DNA of 37,480 bases, taken from Candidatus Sulfopaludibacter sp. SbA3 (GTDB lineage Bacteria > Pseudomonadota > Alphaproteobacteria > Caulobacterales > Hyphomonadaceae). Under the pieces are notes generated by a model that made no database searches, was not told the DNA's origin, and worked only from the letters and a program-made list of their open reading frames with translations. This document shows positions 26,217 through 34,251 of this stretch, in pieces. Location: contig CAMDAC010000028.1 in NCBI GenBank assembly GCA_945888325.1, positions 1 through 37,480 on the forward strand. The letters are read 5' to 3'. A program made the position numbers and the translations under genes. Position 1 is the first letter of the stretch, and each line of letters begins with the position of its first letter.

Positions 26217-27302
26217 TCAGCAGGCGGTGGGCGCTGTGTTGACCGAGGCCCATCGCTTGCAGGCCTGGAGGAATGGCCACTCACCTTCCCCGCTGGGCAG
26301 GACGGCGCTGGGATCCTTCATGAAGGCGAGATAGTCCGCGTGCACCTTCTCGGCCTGCAGGTCGCGTTCGAGCATGTGGTAGCCGTTCTTGTAGTAGACG
26401 GTGCGTGTGCCGGCGGGCAGCAGCTTCGCGGTGCGTTCGACGCCGTTCTGCGGAATGACAATGTCCTTCGCGCCGTACGACGCGAGCACCGGAACGCTCT
26501 TCGGCAGGCGCGCCGAGGCCCAGTGCGCGTCCTCCATCAGGTTCACGAGGCCGTAGACCTGGTCGATACGGTTCTCATAAGTCATGTGCGGATCGGACCA
26601 GGTCCGGCGCAGCATCGCGTTGTTGTCCGACGGCTCGATCTTGATGAGTCCGGCGGGCGGCACAACGATCCAGCCAGGGTTGGTGTAGGTCGAAGCCAGA
26701 AGGCTCATCCGGTACAGCGGATTGATCGCGCCCCAGCCGCGCAGGCCGGGGCCCGAGAGGATGAGGCGGTCGGCCTTCGGCGGATCGTCCGACCCGAACG
26801 CCGTCATCGCGACCGACGCGCCCATCGAGATGCCGACCACCGTGATCACCGCGTCCGGATGGCGCTGGCGCGCCACATCGACCGCTGTGCGCAGGTCCTC
26901 GCGCAGCAATTCCTCGTCCGGCCAGAAGCCCTTGTTGGGTGACCGGCCAAAGCCGCGCTGGTCGTAGGCATAGGTCGTCACACCGCGCGCTGCCCAGTAA
27001 GGCGCCGCCATATGGAACGCGCCGGCATAGTCGCTCATGCCGTGCACGCCGACGACCACATAGTCCGGATCATCCGTCCCTGCCGCTGGCCAGACCGTCA
27101 GGCCCAGGCGCGCGCCATCGGCGGCCACGAACGTGTCCTCGTCGGGCAGGAACGCCGGCTCGATCTTCGCGGCCGATTCGAGTGCGCCAATGACCACAGG
27201 GTGTGCGCAGGCCGGCAGAGCGATCGCCGCAAGGCCCGCAAACAGCGCAGCGAGGCCGATCCGGGCGCTGTTTCTCCAATCCTGAAACGCAAACTTCGTC
27301 AT
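26217..27302 (-). CDS. Alpha/beta hydrolase, predicted lipoprotein
   Basis: The 361-residue product begins with a signal peptide (GLAALFAGLAAIALPAC) whose lipobox LPAC places the lipidated cysteine at residue 32. It is thus predicted to be membrane-anchored outside the cytoplasm. The hydrolase domain has VVGVHGMSDYAGAF, VVGISMGASVAMT (nucleophile Ser), SYGAKDIVIP (Asp) and YKNGYHMLE (His). A 17-residue C-terminal extension after EWPF (LQACKRWASVNTAPTAC) has no counterpart in the paralogue. The ATG at 27302 is preferred; the longer frame upstream is a shadow over the divergent M28 gene. Lipid or ester substrate unknown. Confidence 0.88.
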   Translation of the reverse strand: MTKFAFQDWRNSARIGLAALFAGLAAIALPACAHPVVIGALESAAKIEPAFLPDEDTFVAADGARLGLTVWPAAGTDDPDYVVVGVHGMSDYAGAFHMAAPYWAARGVTTYAYDQRGFGRSPNKGFWPDEELLREDLRTAVDVARQRHPDAVITVVGISMGASVAMTAFGSDDPPKADRLILSGPGLRGWGAINPLYRMSLLASTYTNPGWIVVPPAGLIKIEPSDNNAMLRRTWSDPHMTYENRIDQVYGLVNLMEDAHWASARLPKSVPVLASYGAKDIVIPQNGVERTAKLLPAGTRTVYYKNGYHMLERDLQAEKVHADYLAFMKDPSAVLPSGEGEWPFLQACKRWASVNTAPTAC

Positions 27303-27510
27303 GGCGATACCTCTTGGCCCCGGCGGGGCCGTCAACTCAGGACTATAGAATTTGCACCTGAACGCCCAGTGACAAGTCCGGAAACACAGGAGACGCGCCG
27401 GAAAACCGCCCGGCCCATGCTTGATGACCCCTTCATGACATGCGAGACCCGCCCCATCAGAAATTCTGGCCGGGCCTCCCGGCCTTGCGTACTTCGCGGG
27501 AAACCCAGAC

Positions 27511-29253
27511 ATGATCCTACGCCTTGCCCTCCTCAGCGCCGCCGCGGCGCTCACCCTCACCGCCTGCGCCCCTGACGCGGCCGTTCCGGTCACCGAAGCG
27601 CCAGCCGCTGCGGCGGAAGAACTGCTGCTGCCGCTGCCGGAAGGCACGACGCCGGCGATAACCGCCGCTGATCTGGCCGTCCGGATCAAGACGCTCGCCG
27701 ACGACACGTTCGAAGGCCGCGGCCCGGGCACGCCGGCCGGTGAAGCTTCCGCCGCCTGGATCGCCGCCGAAATGGCGCGCCTCGGCGTGGCGCCCGGCGG
27801 CGACAACGGCACCTACTTCCAGGAAGTGAAGATGGTGAACCAGACCGTCGACCCCGCCACCTCCGAACTGATCGTGACCTGGCCGGACGGCGAAGACCTC
27901 TCGCTCGGATTCAAGTCGCAGGCCGTCTACTGGTCGAAACGCCAGAACGCGGACCAGGTGAGCTTCGCGCCGGGCGATGTCGTGTTCGTCGGCTACGGCG
28001 TCGTGGCGCCGGAGTTCGGATGGAACGATTATGCCGGGCAGGACTATACCGGGAAAACCGTAATCATCCTCGTCAACGACCCCGGCTTTGCCACGGGCGA
28101 CGCGAGTTTGTTCAAGGGCAACGCCATGACCTATTATGGCCGCTGGACCTACAAGTTCGAGGAAGCCGCCCGCCAGGGCGCCGCCGCCGCACTCGTCGTG
28201 CATGAGACCGACGCCGCTGCCTATGGCTGGGACGTTGTCACCGGCTCGTGGACCGGCGCGCAGTCCGATCTCGTCCGCGCCGATGGCGGCGCAAGCCGCG
28301 CGGCCGTCGAAGGCTGGATCACGCGGGAGATGGCCGAGCAGATGTTCGCCAAGGCCGGTCTCGACTTTGCCGCGCAGAAAGCGGCTGCCAATGCGCGGGG
28401 CTTCACGCCCGTCGTGATGGAAGGCCTGAAAGTGCGCGGCACGGTCAACCAGACCATCGAGCCGCTCTCGAGCCGGAACGTAGTCGGCGTCATCCCGGGC
28501 GCGACAAAGCCGGACGAATACGTTCTGTACACGGCGCACTGGGACCATCTCGGCATGAAAACCGGTGAGAAGACCGGCAAGGAAGGCGAAGACTTCTACG
28601 AAGACGACATCTTCAACGGCGCCGTGGACAACTCCACAGGCTCGGCCGCACTCCTTGAGATCGCCGAAGCGATGAAGGCCGAAACGCTGGACCGTTCTGC
28701 CCTCTTCGTTTCTGTCACGCTTGAAGAATCCGGCCTGCTCGGCTCGGCCTATTATGCCGAGAACCCGACCGTGCCGCTCAACAAGATCGTCGCCGGGATC
28801 AACATGGACGGCGCGCTGCCGATCGGCCTGACCAAGGACATGGTCGTCGTCGGCTACGGCGCCTCGCAGCTGGAAGACCGGCTGAAGGAAGTGCTCGCCG
28901 CGCAGGGACGCGTGATCAAGGCGGACCCGACGCCGGAAGCCGGCTATTTCTACCGTTCGGACCACATCTCCTTCGCCAAGAAGGGCGTGCCGATGCTTTA
29001 CGCTGACGGCGGTGAAGACAAGGTCGAAGGCGGCGTGGCGGCCGGCAAGGCCGCCGCCGCAGCCTATACGGCTGAGCGCTATCACAAGCCGATGGACGAG
29101 TACTCGGATGACTGGGATCTCGCCGGTTTCGAGCAGGACATCCAGACGCTGTTCCAGGTCGGCCGCGACATCGCGAAGTCCGCCGACTGGCCAACCTGGT
29201 ATGCGGGCAACGAGTTCGAAGCGGCCCGCAAGGAAAGCCTCGGCGGTCAGTAA
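27511..29253 (+). CDS. M28-family metallopeptidase, predicted lipoprotein
   Basis: The 580-residue product has a signal peptide with lipobox LTAC (Cys19), a low-complexity linker, a PA-domain insertion (about residues 110-300) and the M28 zinc aminopeptidase core. Metal ligands are visible as TAHWDHLG (His/Asp, about 343-346), GAVDNSTGSAALLE (Asp, about 372), LEESGLLGS (Glu pair, about 405) and YRSDHISFAKKGVP (His, about 484). It is likely a periplasmic or surface aminopeptidase. It diverges from the lipoprotein hydrolase across a 208-base gap and is followed six bases later by the rlmJ-like gene. Confidence 0.93.
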   Translation: MILRLALLSAAAALTLTACAPDAAVPVTEAPAAAAEELLLPLPEGTTPAITAADLAVRIKTLADDTFEGRGPGTPAGEASAAWIAAEMARLGVAPGGDNGTYFQEVKMVNQTVDPATSELIVTWPDGEDLSLGFKSQAVYWSKRQNADQVSFAPGDVVFVGYGVVAPEFGWNDYAGQDYTGKTVIILVNDPGFATGDASLFKGNAMTYYGRWTYKFEEAARQGAAAALVVHETDAAAYGWDVVTGSWTGAQSDLVRADGGASRAAVEGWITREMAEQMFAKAGLDFAAQKAAANARGFTPVVMEGLKVRGTVNQTIEPLSSRNVVGVIPGATKPDEYVLYTAHWDHLGMKTGEKTGKEGEDFYEDDIFNGAVDNSTGSAALLEIAEAMKAETLDRSALFVSVTLEESGLLGSAYYAENPTVPLNKIVAGINMDGALPIGLTKDMVVVGYGASQLEDRLKEVLAAQGRVIKADPTPEAGYFYRSDHISFAKKGVPMLYADGGEDKVEGGVAAGKAAAAAYTAERYHKPMDEYSDDWDLAGFEQDIQTLFQVGRDIAKSADWPTWYAGNEFEAARKESLGGQ

Positions 29254-29259
29254 CCGGCG

Positions 29260-30048
29260 ATGCTGTCCTATCAGCACGGCTTTCACGCGGGCAACCGCGC
29301 CGACGTGCTGAAGCACGCCGTGCTGGACCTTGTCCTGCGCGACGCAGCGAAGGGGTCCCGTCCGCTACTCTATGTGGAAACACATTCCGGGCGCGGACGG
29401 TATGACCTGACCGGCGCGCAGGCCCGCAAGGGCGGCGAGGCGGATACCGGCATCCTTGCCCTGCTGAAGGGAAACGCTCCGGCGGGCTTTGAAGACTGGC
29501 TGAAGCTCGTCCGTCAGCGGACGGAGAAGGACTATCCGGGCTCTCCTGCCTTGGCGCTCACCCGCCTTCCGGCCTCGGCCCGCGCGATCCTGTTCGAGCG
29601 CCACCCGGCCGAGTTCAAGGCGCTGACTGAGAATGTCGGCGCTGACCCGCGCGTGCTGATCCGCGAGGCGGACGGTTATTCGGGCGCGCTGAAACTTGCC
29701 CCGCGCGGACACGAGCAGATCATCGTGTTCTCCGACCCGAGCTACGAGACGCGGCGGGATATCGAAGCGCTCGCCCTCTGGACCCCCAAGGCGCTGAAGC
29801 GCTGGCCGACCGGCATGATCCTGCTCTGGCTGCCCCTCTTCCGGGACGGCCGCGAGGCGGAGTTCGGGGAACTGCTCGCGGAACTCGGCGCCAACCTGAT
29901 CGCCGGGTCGCGCTGGCCGGTAGCGCCGGACGAGACCAGTTCGCTGGAAGGCACCGCGATCGTGGGTTTCCGCGTACCGGACTCCGTCGCGCGCAAATCG
30001 GAAGCGATGGCCCGCGACCTTGAGGCGCTCTGGGCCAAAGGCGCCTGA
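29260..30048 (+). CDS. rlmJ: 23S rRNA (adenine-N6)-methyltransferase RlmJ-like
   Basis: RlmJ methylates A2030 of 23S rRNA using SAM. The 262-residue product starts with the diagnostic MLSYQHGFHAGNRADVLKHAVL, then LYVETHSGRGRYDL (SAM-binding region), and later IIVFSDPSYETRRD. The catalytic N6-methyltransferase tetrapeptide is normally DPPY but reads DPSY here, a conservative but notable change. Length fits the family. It starts six bases after the M28 peptidase stop, so the two are probably co-transcribed. Confidence 0.9.
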   Translation: MLSYQHGFHAGNRADVLKHAVLDLVLRDAAKGSRPLLYVETHSGRGRYDLTGAQARKGGEADTGILALLKGNAPAGFEDWLKLVRQRTEKDYPGSPALALTRLPASARAILFERHPAEFKALTENVGADPRVLIREADGYSGALKLAPRGHEQIIVFSDPSYETRRDIEALALWTPKALKRWPTGMILLWLPLFRDGREAEFGELLAELGANLIAGSRWPVAPDETSSLEGTAIVGFRVPDSVARKSEAMARDLEALWAKGA

Positions 30049-30130
30049 ACCTCACAGGAAACGCAGCCGGTCCACCGGAAAGCCGCGAGGCCTGTATTTA
30101 CTTTAAGGTGAATATTGGTAAATTTCTAAC

Positions 30131-30385
30131 ATGGATTGTATTCGGCTGATCAATTCAGAGCGCCGGCGCCTTGACGAGCGAACGCTCTCGCCTGCCTTTC
30201 ATCTCGCCGTGATCGAAAAAGCCTTGCGATTCATTGATGAACAGCTGCCGGGCGCCGGAACACGTCTTCAGGCAGAGGAGGCCGCCGAGTTGCGCTCGGC
30301 CTGCGAAGAAGCGCTGGAAGCGCTGGCGGACCGGCCGCCGCTGACGCACCTCCCACACGAATCCCGCCAAAATCTTTCGCGTTGA
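30131..30385 (+). CDS. Small hypothetical protein (84 aa)
   Basis: This short ORF has protein-like, helical composition (FHLAVIEKALRFIDEQL, then AEEAAELRSACEEALEALAD) and lies in the same direction as its neighbours, after an AT-rich promoter-like stretch (TTTACTTTAAGGTGAATATT). No homology is recognised and there is no strong ribosome-binding site, though TAAATTTC precedes the ATG. It ends 62 bases before the glycosyltransferase start. It may be real; evidence is limited to composition and placement. Confidence 0.5.
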   Translation: MDCIRLINSERRRLDERTLSPAFHLAVIEKALRFIDEQLPGAGTRLQAEEAAELRSACEEALEALADRPPLTHLPHESRQNLSR

Positions 30386-30447
30386 ATTGTGCCGCGCTGG
30401 CCGCGGACTTGCATTGCCGGGCGGGTCCCGATCCCGCACGAAGAGCC

Positions 30448-31710
30448 ATGTCCAAACCCACCTCTCCCCCCGATTCGCTGCGCCCTGTCATGGACATCCT
30501 CGTCCAGCGGCAGCTCGACAACATGGCGACGGGCAACTCGGCCTATCTGGAAACCTTCCTGCGCATGGTGAAGCGGTCCGGGATGGACATCCGCATCGTG
30601 TTTGCCCCGTGGCAATCGTTCGGCAACCGGCCCTGGGCGAGTGTGCATCCGCGTCTCGCTGGGCTGACGAAGGACATCGTGTGGCCAGGCGCGGTCAAGC
30701 TCGGCAGCCGCTACTGGTCGCTCTCTCCCCGCATCTGGATGCGCTTCGCCGTCCGCCTCGGCAAGGAAGCCGCCCGCCGCCTCGGCGCCGAGATCGTGAT
30801 CCCGAGCTATCTCGGCCGCGAGATCAGCGCGCAGGAAGCAGCGATCGTCGCGCGCGCGTGCGATGCAAATCCGTCCGCCATCACGTTGGCCGAATACAGC
30901 TCGATGGGCCCTTCGTTGAAGAAGCTGAAATCAGGCACGATCCACGCCTGCCTGATGCACGATCTACTCTCGGACCGCGCCGAGCGTTTCCGCGAAGGCG
31001 GCCAGGTGATCGACTTCGACGAGACGAGCCTTGAAACAGAGATCGGCTGGCTGTCGAGCTGCGATCTCATCTTCTTCATCTCGGCCAATGAACTTGCGAA
31101 AGTGCAGCGCCACCTGCCGGACGCACAAATGGCCTGGGTGCCTCCGGATGCGCCCGATTATCAGACCACGGAGAATGCCGGCGCACCGCGCGTGGTGTTC
31201 ATCGGCACGGTGCACGGCGGCAATGCCGAAGCGCTGAACCATTTCCTCGACGACGTCTGGCCGCAGGTTCGCGCCAAGGCGCCGGCGCTCGACTTCTGGA
31301 TTGCGGGCTCGATCGGCAAGACGCTGACGCCTGCCCGCGCCGCGCTGCCCGGCGTGAAGGTGCTTGGCCGCGTCGAGTCCCTCGAAAGCATCGGCGGGGC
31401 AAATGCCATCGGCATCGCGCCAACTCGGTTCGCCACCGGAACCAGCATCAAGGTCGCGGAATACCTGTTGCTCGGCATGCCCGCCGTCGTCTACCCGCTC
31501 GCCCTCGAAGGCTTCGGGCATGCGCTGGACGACCTTGTGGTCACGGCCAATAGCCCGGACGCGCTGGCTGCGGAAATCCTGAACCTCGCGAATGACGGCA
31601 CGCGCCGGGCTGCGCTCTCGGACGGCGCCCGCAAGCACGCGCGCACGCGCCTCTCCCATAACGATGCCGTCGCGACCATCCACCGGATGCTCGCAGAGCG
31701 CCGCGCATAA
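30448..31710 (+). CDS. GT-B fold glycosyltransferase (family 1/4 type)
   Basis: The 420-residue product has a two-Rossmann-domain layout. The N-terminal half begins MDILVQRQLDNMATGNSAYLETFL, with a GNS stretch near the acceptor side. The C-terminal half opens at APRVVFIGTVHGGNAEALNHFLD and contains FATGTSIKVAEYLLLGMPAVVYPL, matching the nucleotide-sugar-binding E-x7-region of retaining GT4 enzymes. Acceptor and donor are not evident. Start ATG at 30448 has GAAGAG upstream; the frame from 30382 overlaps the small ORF. It is convergent with the acyl-CoA dehydrogenase operon. Confidence 0.82.
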   Translation: MSKPTSPPDSLRPVMDILVQRQLDNMATGNSAYLETFLRMVKRSGMDIRIVFAPWQSFGNRPWASVHPRLAGLTKDIVWPGAVKLGSRYWSLSPRIWMRFAVRLGKEAARRLGAEIVIPSYLGREISAQEAAIVARACDANPSAITLAEYSSMGPSLKKLKSGTIHACLMHDLLSDRAERFREGGQVIDFDETSLETEIGWLSSCDLIFFISANELAKVQRHLPDAQMAWVPPDAPDYQTTENAGAPRVVFIGTVHGGNAEALNHFLDDVWPQVRAKAPALDFWIAGSIGKTLTPARAALPGVKVLGRVESLESIGGANAIGIAPTRFATGTSIKVAEYLLLGMPAVVYPLALEGFGHALDDLVVTANSPDALAAEILNLANDGTRRAALSDGARKHARTRLSHNDAVATIHRMLAERRA

Positions 31711-31740
31711 AAAAGCGGGGCCGGATCGCTCCAGCCCCGC
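31709..31740 (-). terminator. Rho-independent terminator of the acyl-CoA dehydrogenase operon
   Basis: GCGGGGC and GCCCCGC, with an inner GGA/TCC pairing around TCGC, form the stem. On the minus strand it is followed by six T residues. On the plus strand there is no T-run, so it mainly terminates the leftward operon, although it sits at the very end of the glycosyltransferase gene. Confidence 0.88.
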
Positions 31741-31763
31741 CCTGTCCTTGTATCGCTTGAGCC

Positions 31764-32918
31764 TTACTCGGCGGCGACCGCCATGTCGGCCGCGGAAAGG
31801 TCCGTGTACCGCTTCAGGTGGTGATCGACGTTGCCGAACTCGGAATCGATGATGGTCAGGCGCTTGAAGTAGTGCCCGATGGCGAGTTCGTCCGTCATGC
31901 CCATGCCGCCGTGGATCTGGATGGCGTTCTGGCCGACGAAACGGCCGGCCTGGCCGATGCGGACCTTGGCAGCCGAAGCGGCTTTCTTCCGGGTCACATC
32001 ATCCTCGTCCAGTTTCAGCGTCGCCATGTAGGTCATCGACACCGACTGCTCGGCCTCCATGAACATGTCGACCATCTTGTGCTGCAGCACCTGGAACTTG
32101 CCGATCGGCGTGCCGAACTGCTTGCGCTGGCGCGAGTATTCAACCGTCATCGTCTGGGCGACTTTCATCGCGCCGCAGGCTTCTGCGCAGAGCGCGGCAA
32201 TGGCTTCGTCCGTCACGCGCTCGATCAGCGGCAGGCCGTTTGCGGCATCGCCGATTGCTGCGTCCGCGCCCACCGAAACGTTGTCGAAGTGCACTTCCGA
32301 GGCGCGGCGTCCGTCAACGGTCGGATAGTCACGCGTGGTTACGCCCTTGGCATCCTTGGCCACGATGAACACGCCGATACCCTTGGTGTCGCGGCGGCCA
32401 CCGGCCGTCCGTGCCGTGACGATCAGGTGGCTCGCCCAAGGCGCGCCCACAACGACAGCCTTGTGGCCGGAAATCTTCCAGCCGGCGCCGTCCTTCTTCG
32501 CCGTCGTCTCGAGGTCCGCCAGATTGTAGCGGCCTTTCGGTTCGGCATAAGCAAACGCGAACACGCGCTCACCGGCAATCATTGGCGCAAGGTGCTCGGC
32601 CTTCTGGCCTTCGGTGCCGCGCTTCAGGAAACCGCCGCCTACGACGACCGACTGGAGGAACGGCTCGACCACGAGGCCCTTGCCGAATTCTTCCATGACC
32701 ACCATCGCATCGATCGGGCCGCCACCAAGGCCGCCGTCTTCTTCGCTGAACGGCGCGGCCAGCAGGCCGAGTTCGGCGAACTGGGCCCACATCTTCGGAC
32801 GCCAGCCTTCTTTTGAGGCCACGACCTTGCGGCGCGTGTCGAAATCATACTGGTCCTTGATCAGCCGTGCGAGGCTGTCGCGGATCATCGTCTGTTCTTC
32901 AGTGAAATTGAAATCCAT
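31764..32918 (-). CDS. Acyl-CoA dehydrogenase, small-subunit type (PimD-like)
   Basis: FAD-dependent acyl-CoA dehydrogenase fold of 384 residues, beginning MDFNFTEEQTMIRDSLARLI. It has FAFAYAEPKGRYNL where FAD/acyl binding occurs, and an IQIHGGMGMTDELAIGHYFKRL C-terminal region. The usual Y-E-G-T-x-E/Q-I-Q catalytic end is replaced by IIDSEFGNVDHH. This matches the non-catalytic or partner subunit of heteromeric dehydrogenases such as PimD and steroid-type FadE pairs. AGGGAGGA precedes the start. It is 24 bases downstream of the large-subunit gene, so the two form an operon and probably one enzyme. Confidence 0.88.
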   Translation of the reverse strand: MDFNFTEEQTMIRDSLARLIKDQYDFDTRRKVVASKEGWRPKMWAQFAELGLLAAPFSEEDGGLGGGPIDAMVVMEEFGKGLVVEPFLQSVVVGGGFLKRGTEGQKAEHLAPMIAGERVFAFAYAEPKGRYNLADLETTAKKDGAGWKISGHKAVVVGAPWASHLIVTARTAGGRRDTKGIGVFIVAKDAKGVTTRDYPTVDGRRASEVHFDNVSVGADAAIGDAANGLPLIERVTDEAIAALCAEACGAMKVAQTMTVEYSRQRKQFGTPIGKFQVLQHKMVDMFMEAEQSVSMTYMATLKLDEDDVTRKKAASAAKVRIGQAGRFVGQNAIQIHGGMGMTDELAIGHYFKRLTIIDSEFGNVDHHLKRYTDLSAADMAVAAE

Positions 32919-32942
32919 GAGTATTCCTCCCTGCCCCCGGCC

Positions 32943-34136
32943 TTAAAGGCCGAGGATCATCTTTGTAATGATGTTGCGTTGGATCTCGTTGGATCCCCCG
33001 TAGATCGATGTCTTGCGCATGTTGAAGTAGGTATCTGCCGCGAAGTTCGAATATTCCGGGCCGACGCCGAAATCATTGACGCCGTGGCCGTCCATGCCGC
33101 GCGCATACGGCGCGCCATAGTTGCCGACGGCTTCCAGCGTCAGCTCGGTCAGGCGTTGCTGGATCTCGGTGCCCTTGATCTTGAGGATCGAGCTTTCCGG
33201 GCCCGGGCCTTTGCCAGCCGCTTCCGATGCCAGCGTGCGCAGTTCGGTGAACTCGAGCGCCGTCAGGTCGATCTCGAGCTGGCTGATCTTGCGCGAGAAA
33301 TCGCCGTTGAGGATCAGCGGCGTGCCGTCGATCGTCTCGGAGGAGGCGATGTCACGCAGGCGCTCGATGCCGCGTTTGGAGCGGGCCACGCCGGCGATGC
33401 CGGAGCGCTCGTGCGCCAGCAGGAACTTCGCGTAGGTCCAGCCTTCGTTTTCCTTGCCGACGAGGTTCTCGACCGGAACGCGCACGTCGGTGAGCCAGGT
33501 CTCGTTCACTTCATGCGTACCGTCGATCAGCTTGATCGGGCGCACTTCGATGCCCGGCGTCTTCATGTTGACGAGGATGAAGGAGATGCCTTCCTGCGAC
33601 TTGGCCGAGGGGTCGGTGCGGCAGAGGAAGAAGCCCCAGTCCGCATGCTGGGCCAGCGTCGTCCAGGTTTTCTGGCCGTTGATCACATAGTGGTCGCCGT
33701 CGCGCACGGCGGTCGTCTTGAGGCTTGCGAGGTCAGAACCGGCGCCCGGCTCGGAATAGCCTTGCGCCCACCAGACGTCGCCCGACAGGATACCCGGAAG
33801 GTGCTTCGCCTTCTGCTCTTCGCTGCCGAAGGTGTAGATCACCGGGCCGACCATCGAGACGCCGAACGGAAGCGGCATAAGCGCGTCCACGCGGGCGTTT
33901 TCTTCAGACCAGATGTAGCGCTGGGTCGAGGTCCAGCCGGTGCCGCCGTATTTCTTCGGCCAGGCCACTGCCGACCAGCCCTTCTTGCCGAGGATCTTGT
34001 GCCAGGCGAGGAACTGCTCGCGGCTGAGATCCTCGCGGGTCCCCATGTTCATGAGTTCCTTGGGATAATTGTCGCGGATGAACGCGCGCACTTCTTCACG
34101 GAAGGCGTTTTCTTCAGGCGTGAAATCAAGATTCAT
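32943..34136 (-). CDS. Acyl-CoA dehydrogenase, large-subunit type (PimC-like)
   Basis: The 397-residue FAD enzyme begins MNLDFTPEENAFREEVRAFI. It carries WWAQGYSEPGAGSDLASLKT (FAD-binding signature) and YVINGQKTWTTLAQHADW, and ends with KTSIYGGSNEIQRNIITKMIL. The MCAD-type catalytic Glu of the YEGT motif is Gly here. The glutamate in LLAHERSGIAG, at the isovaleryl-CoA-dehydrogenase-type position, is the likely base (inference). The partner gene follows immediately, as in pimeloyl-CoA dehydrogenase PimCD and steroid side-chain dehydrogenases. GGAGGACC precedes the ATG. A MerR-type operator-like sequence lies upstream. Confidence 0.92.
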   Translation of the reverse strand: MNLDFTPEENAFREEVRAFIRDNYPKELMNMGTREDLSREQFLAWHKILGKKGWSAVAWPKKYGGTGWTSTQRYIWSEENARVDALMPLPFGVSMVGPVIYTFGSEEQKAKHLPGILSGDVWWAQGYSEPGAGSDLASLKTTAVRDGDHYVINGQKTWTTLAQHADWGFFLCRTDPSAKSQEGISFILVNMKTPGIEVRPIKLIDGTHEVNETWLTDVRVPVENLVGKENEGWTYAKFLLAHERSGIAGVARSKRGIERLRDIASSETIDGTPLILNGDFSRKISQLEIDLTALEFTELRTLASEAAGKGPGPESSILKIKGTEIQQRLTELTLEAVGNYGAPYARGMDGHGVNDFGVGPEYSNFAADTYFNMRKTSIYGGSNEIQRNIITKMILGL

Positions 34137-34215
34137 TGTCGGTGGTCCTCCGGTGCCTCTGGATGCCTATTGGCAACTCTATGTCAGTCAAAACCGTGCA
34201 CTGGCAAGGTGACGT

Positions 34216-34230
34216 GCACGTAAACGTAAA
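34216..34230 (-). promoter_or_regulatory. ACGT-AA-ACGT operator-like site upstream of the acyl-CoA dehydrogenase operon
   Basis: The minus strand reads TTTACGTTTACGTGC, containing two ACGT cores six bases apart. Similar TTTACGT-type palindromes precede acyl-CoA and branched-chain amino-acid degradation genes in alphaproteobacteria and are bound by MerR-family LiuR-like regulators. It lies about 80 bases upstream of the start at 34136. The assignment is inference from resemblance. Confidence 0.4.
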
Positions 34231-34251
34231 GAATGCCGCACTGACCTAGCG

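Noticed and set aside
27468-27484. GGCCGGG-CCT-CCCGGCC hairpin in the M28 leader
   Set aside because: A perfect 7-bp stem but pure G/C in GC-rich DNA and with no T-run; chance occurrence is likely.
27517-29316. 599-residue minus-strand ORF
   Set aside because: Antisense to the M28 peptidase, which has a lipoprotein signal and all metal ligands; the minus frame has shadow composition.
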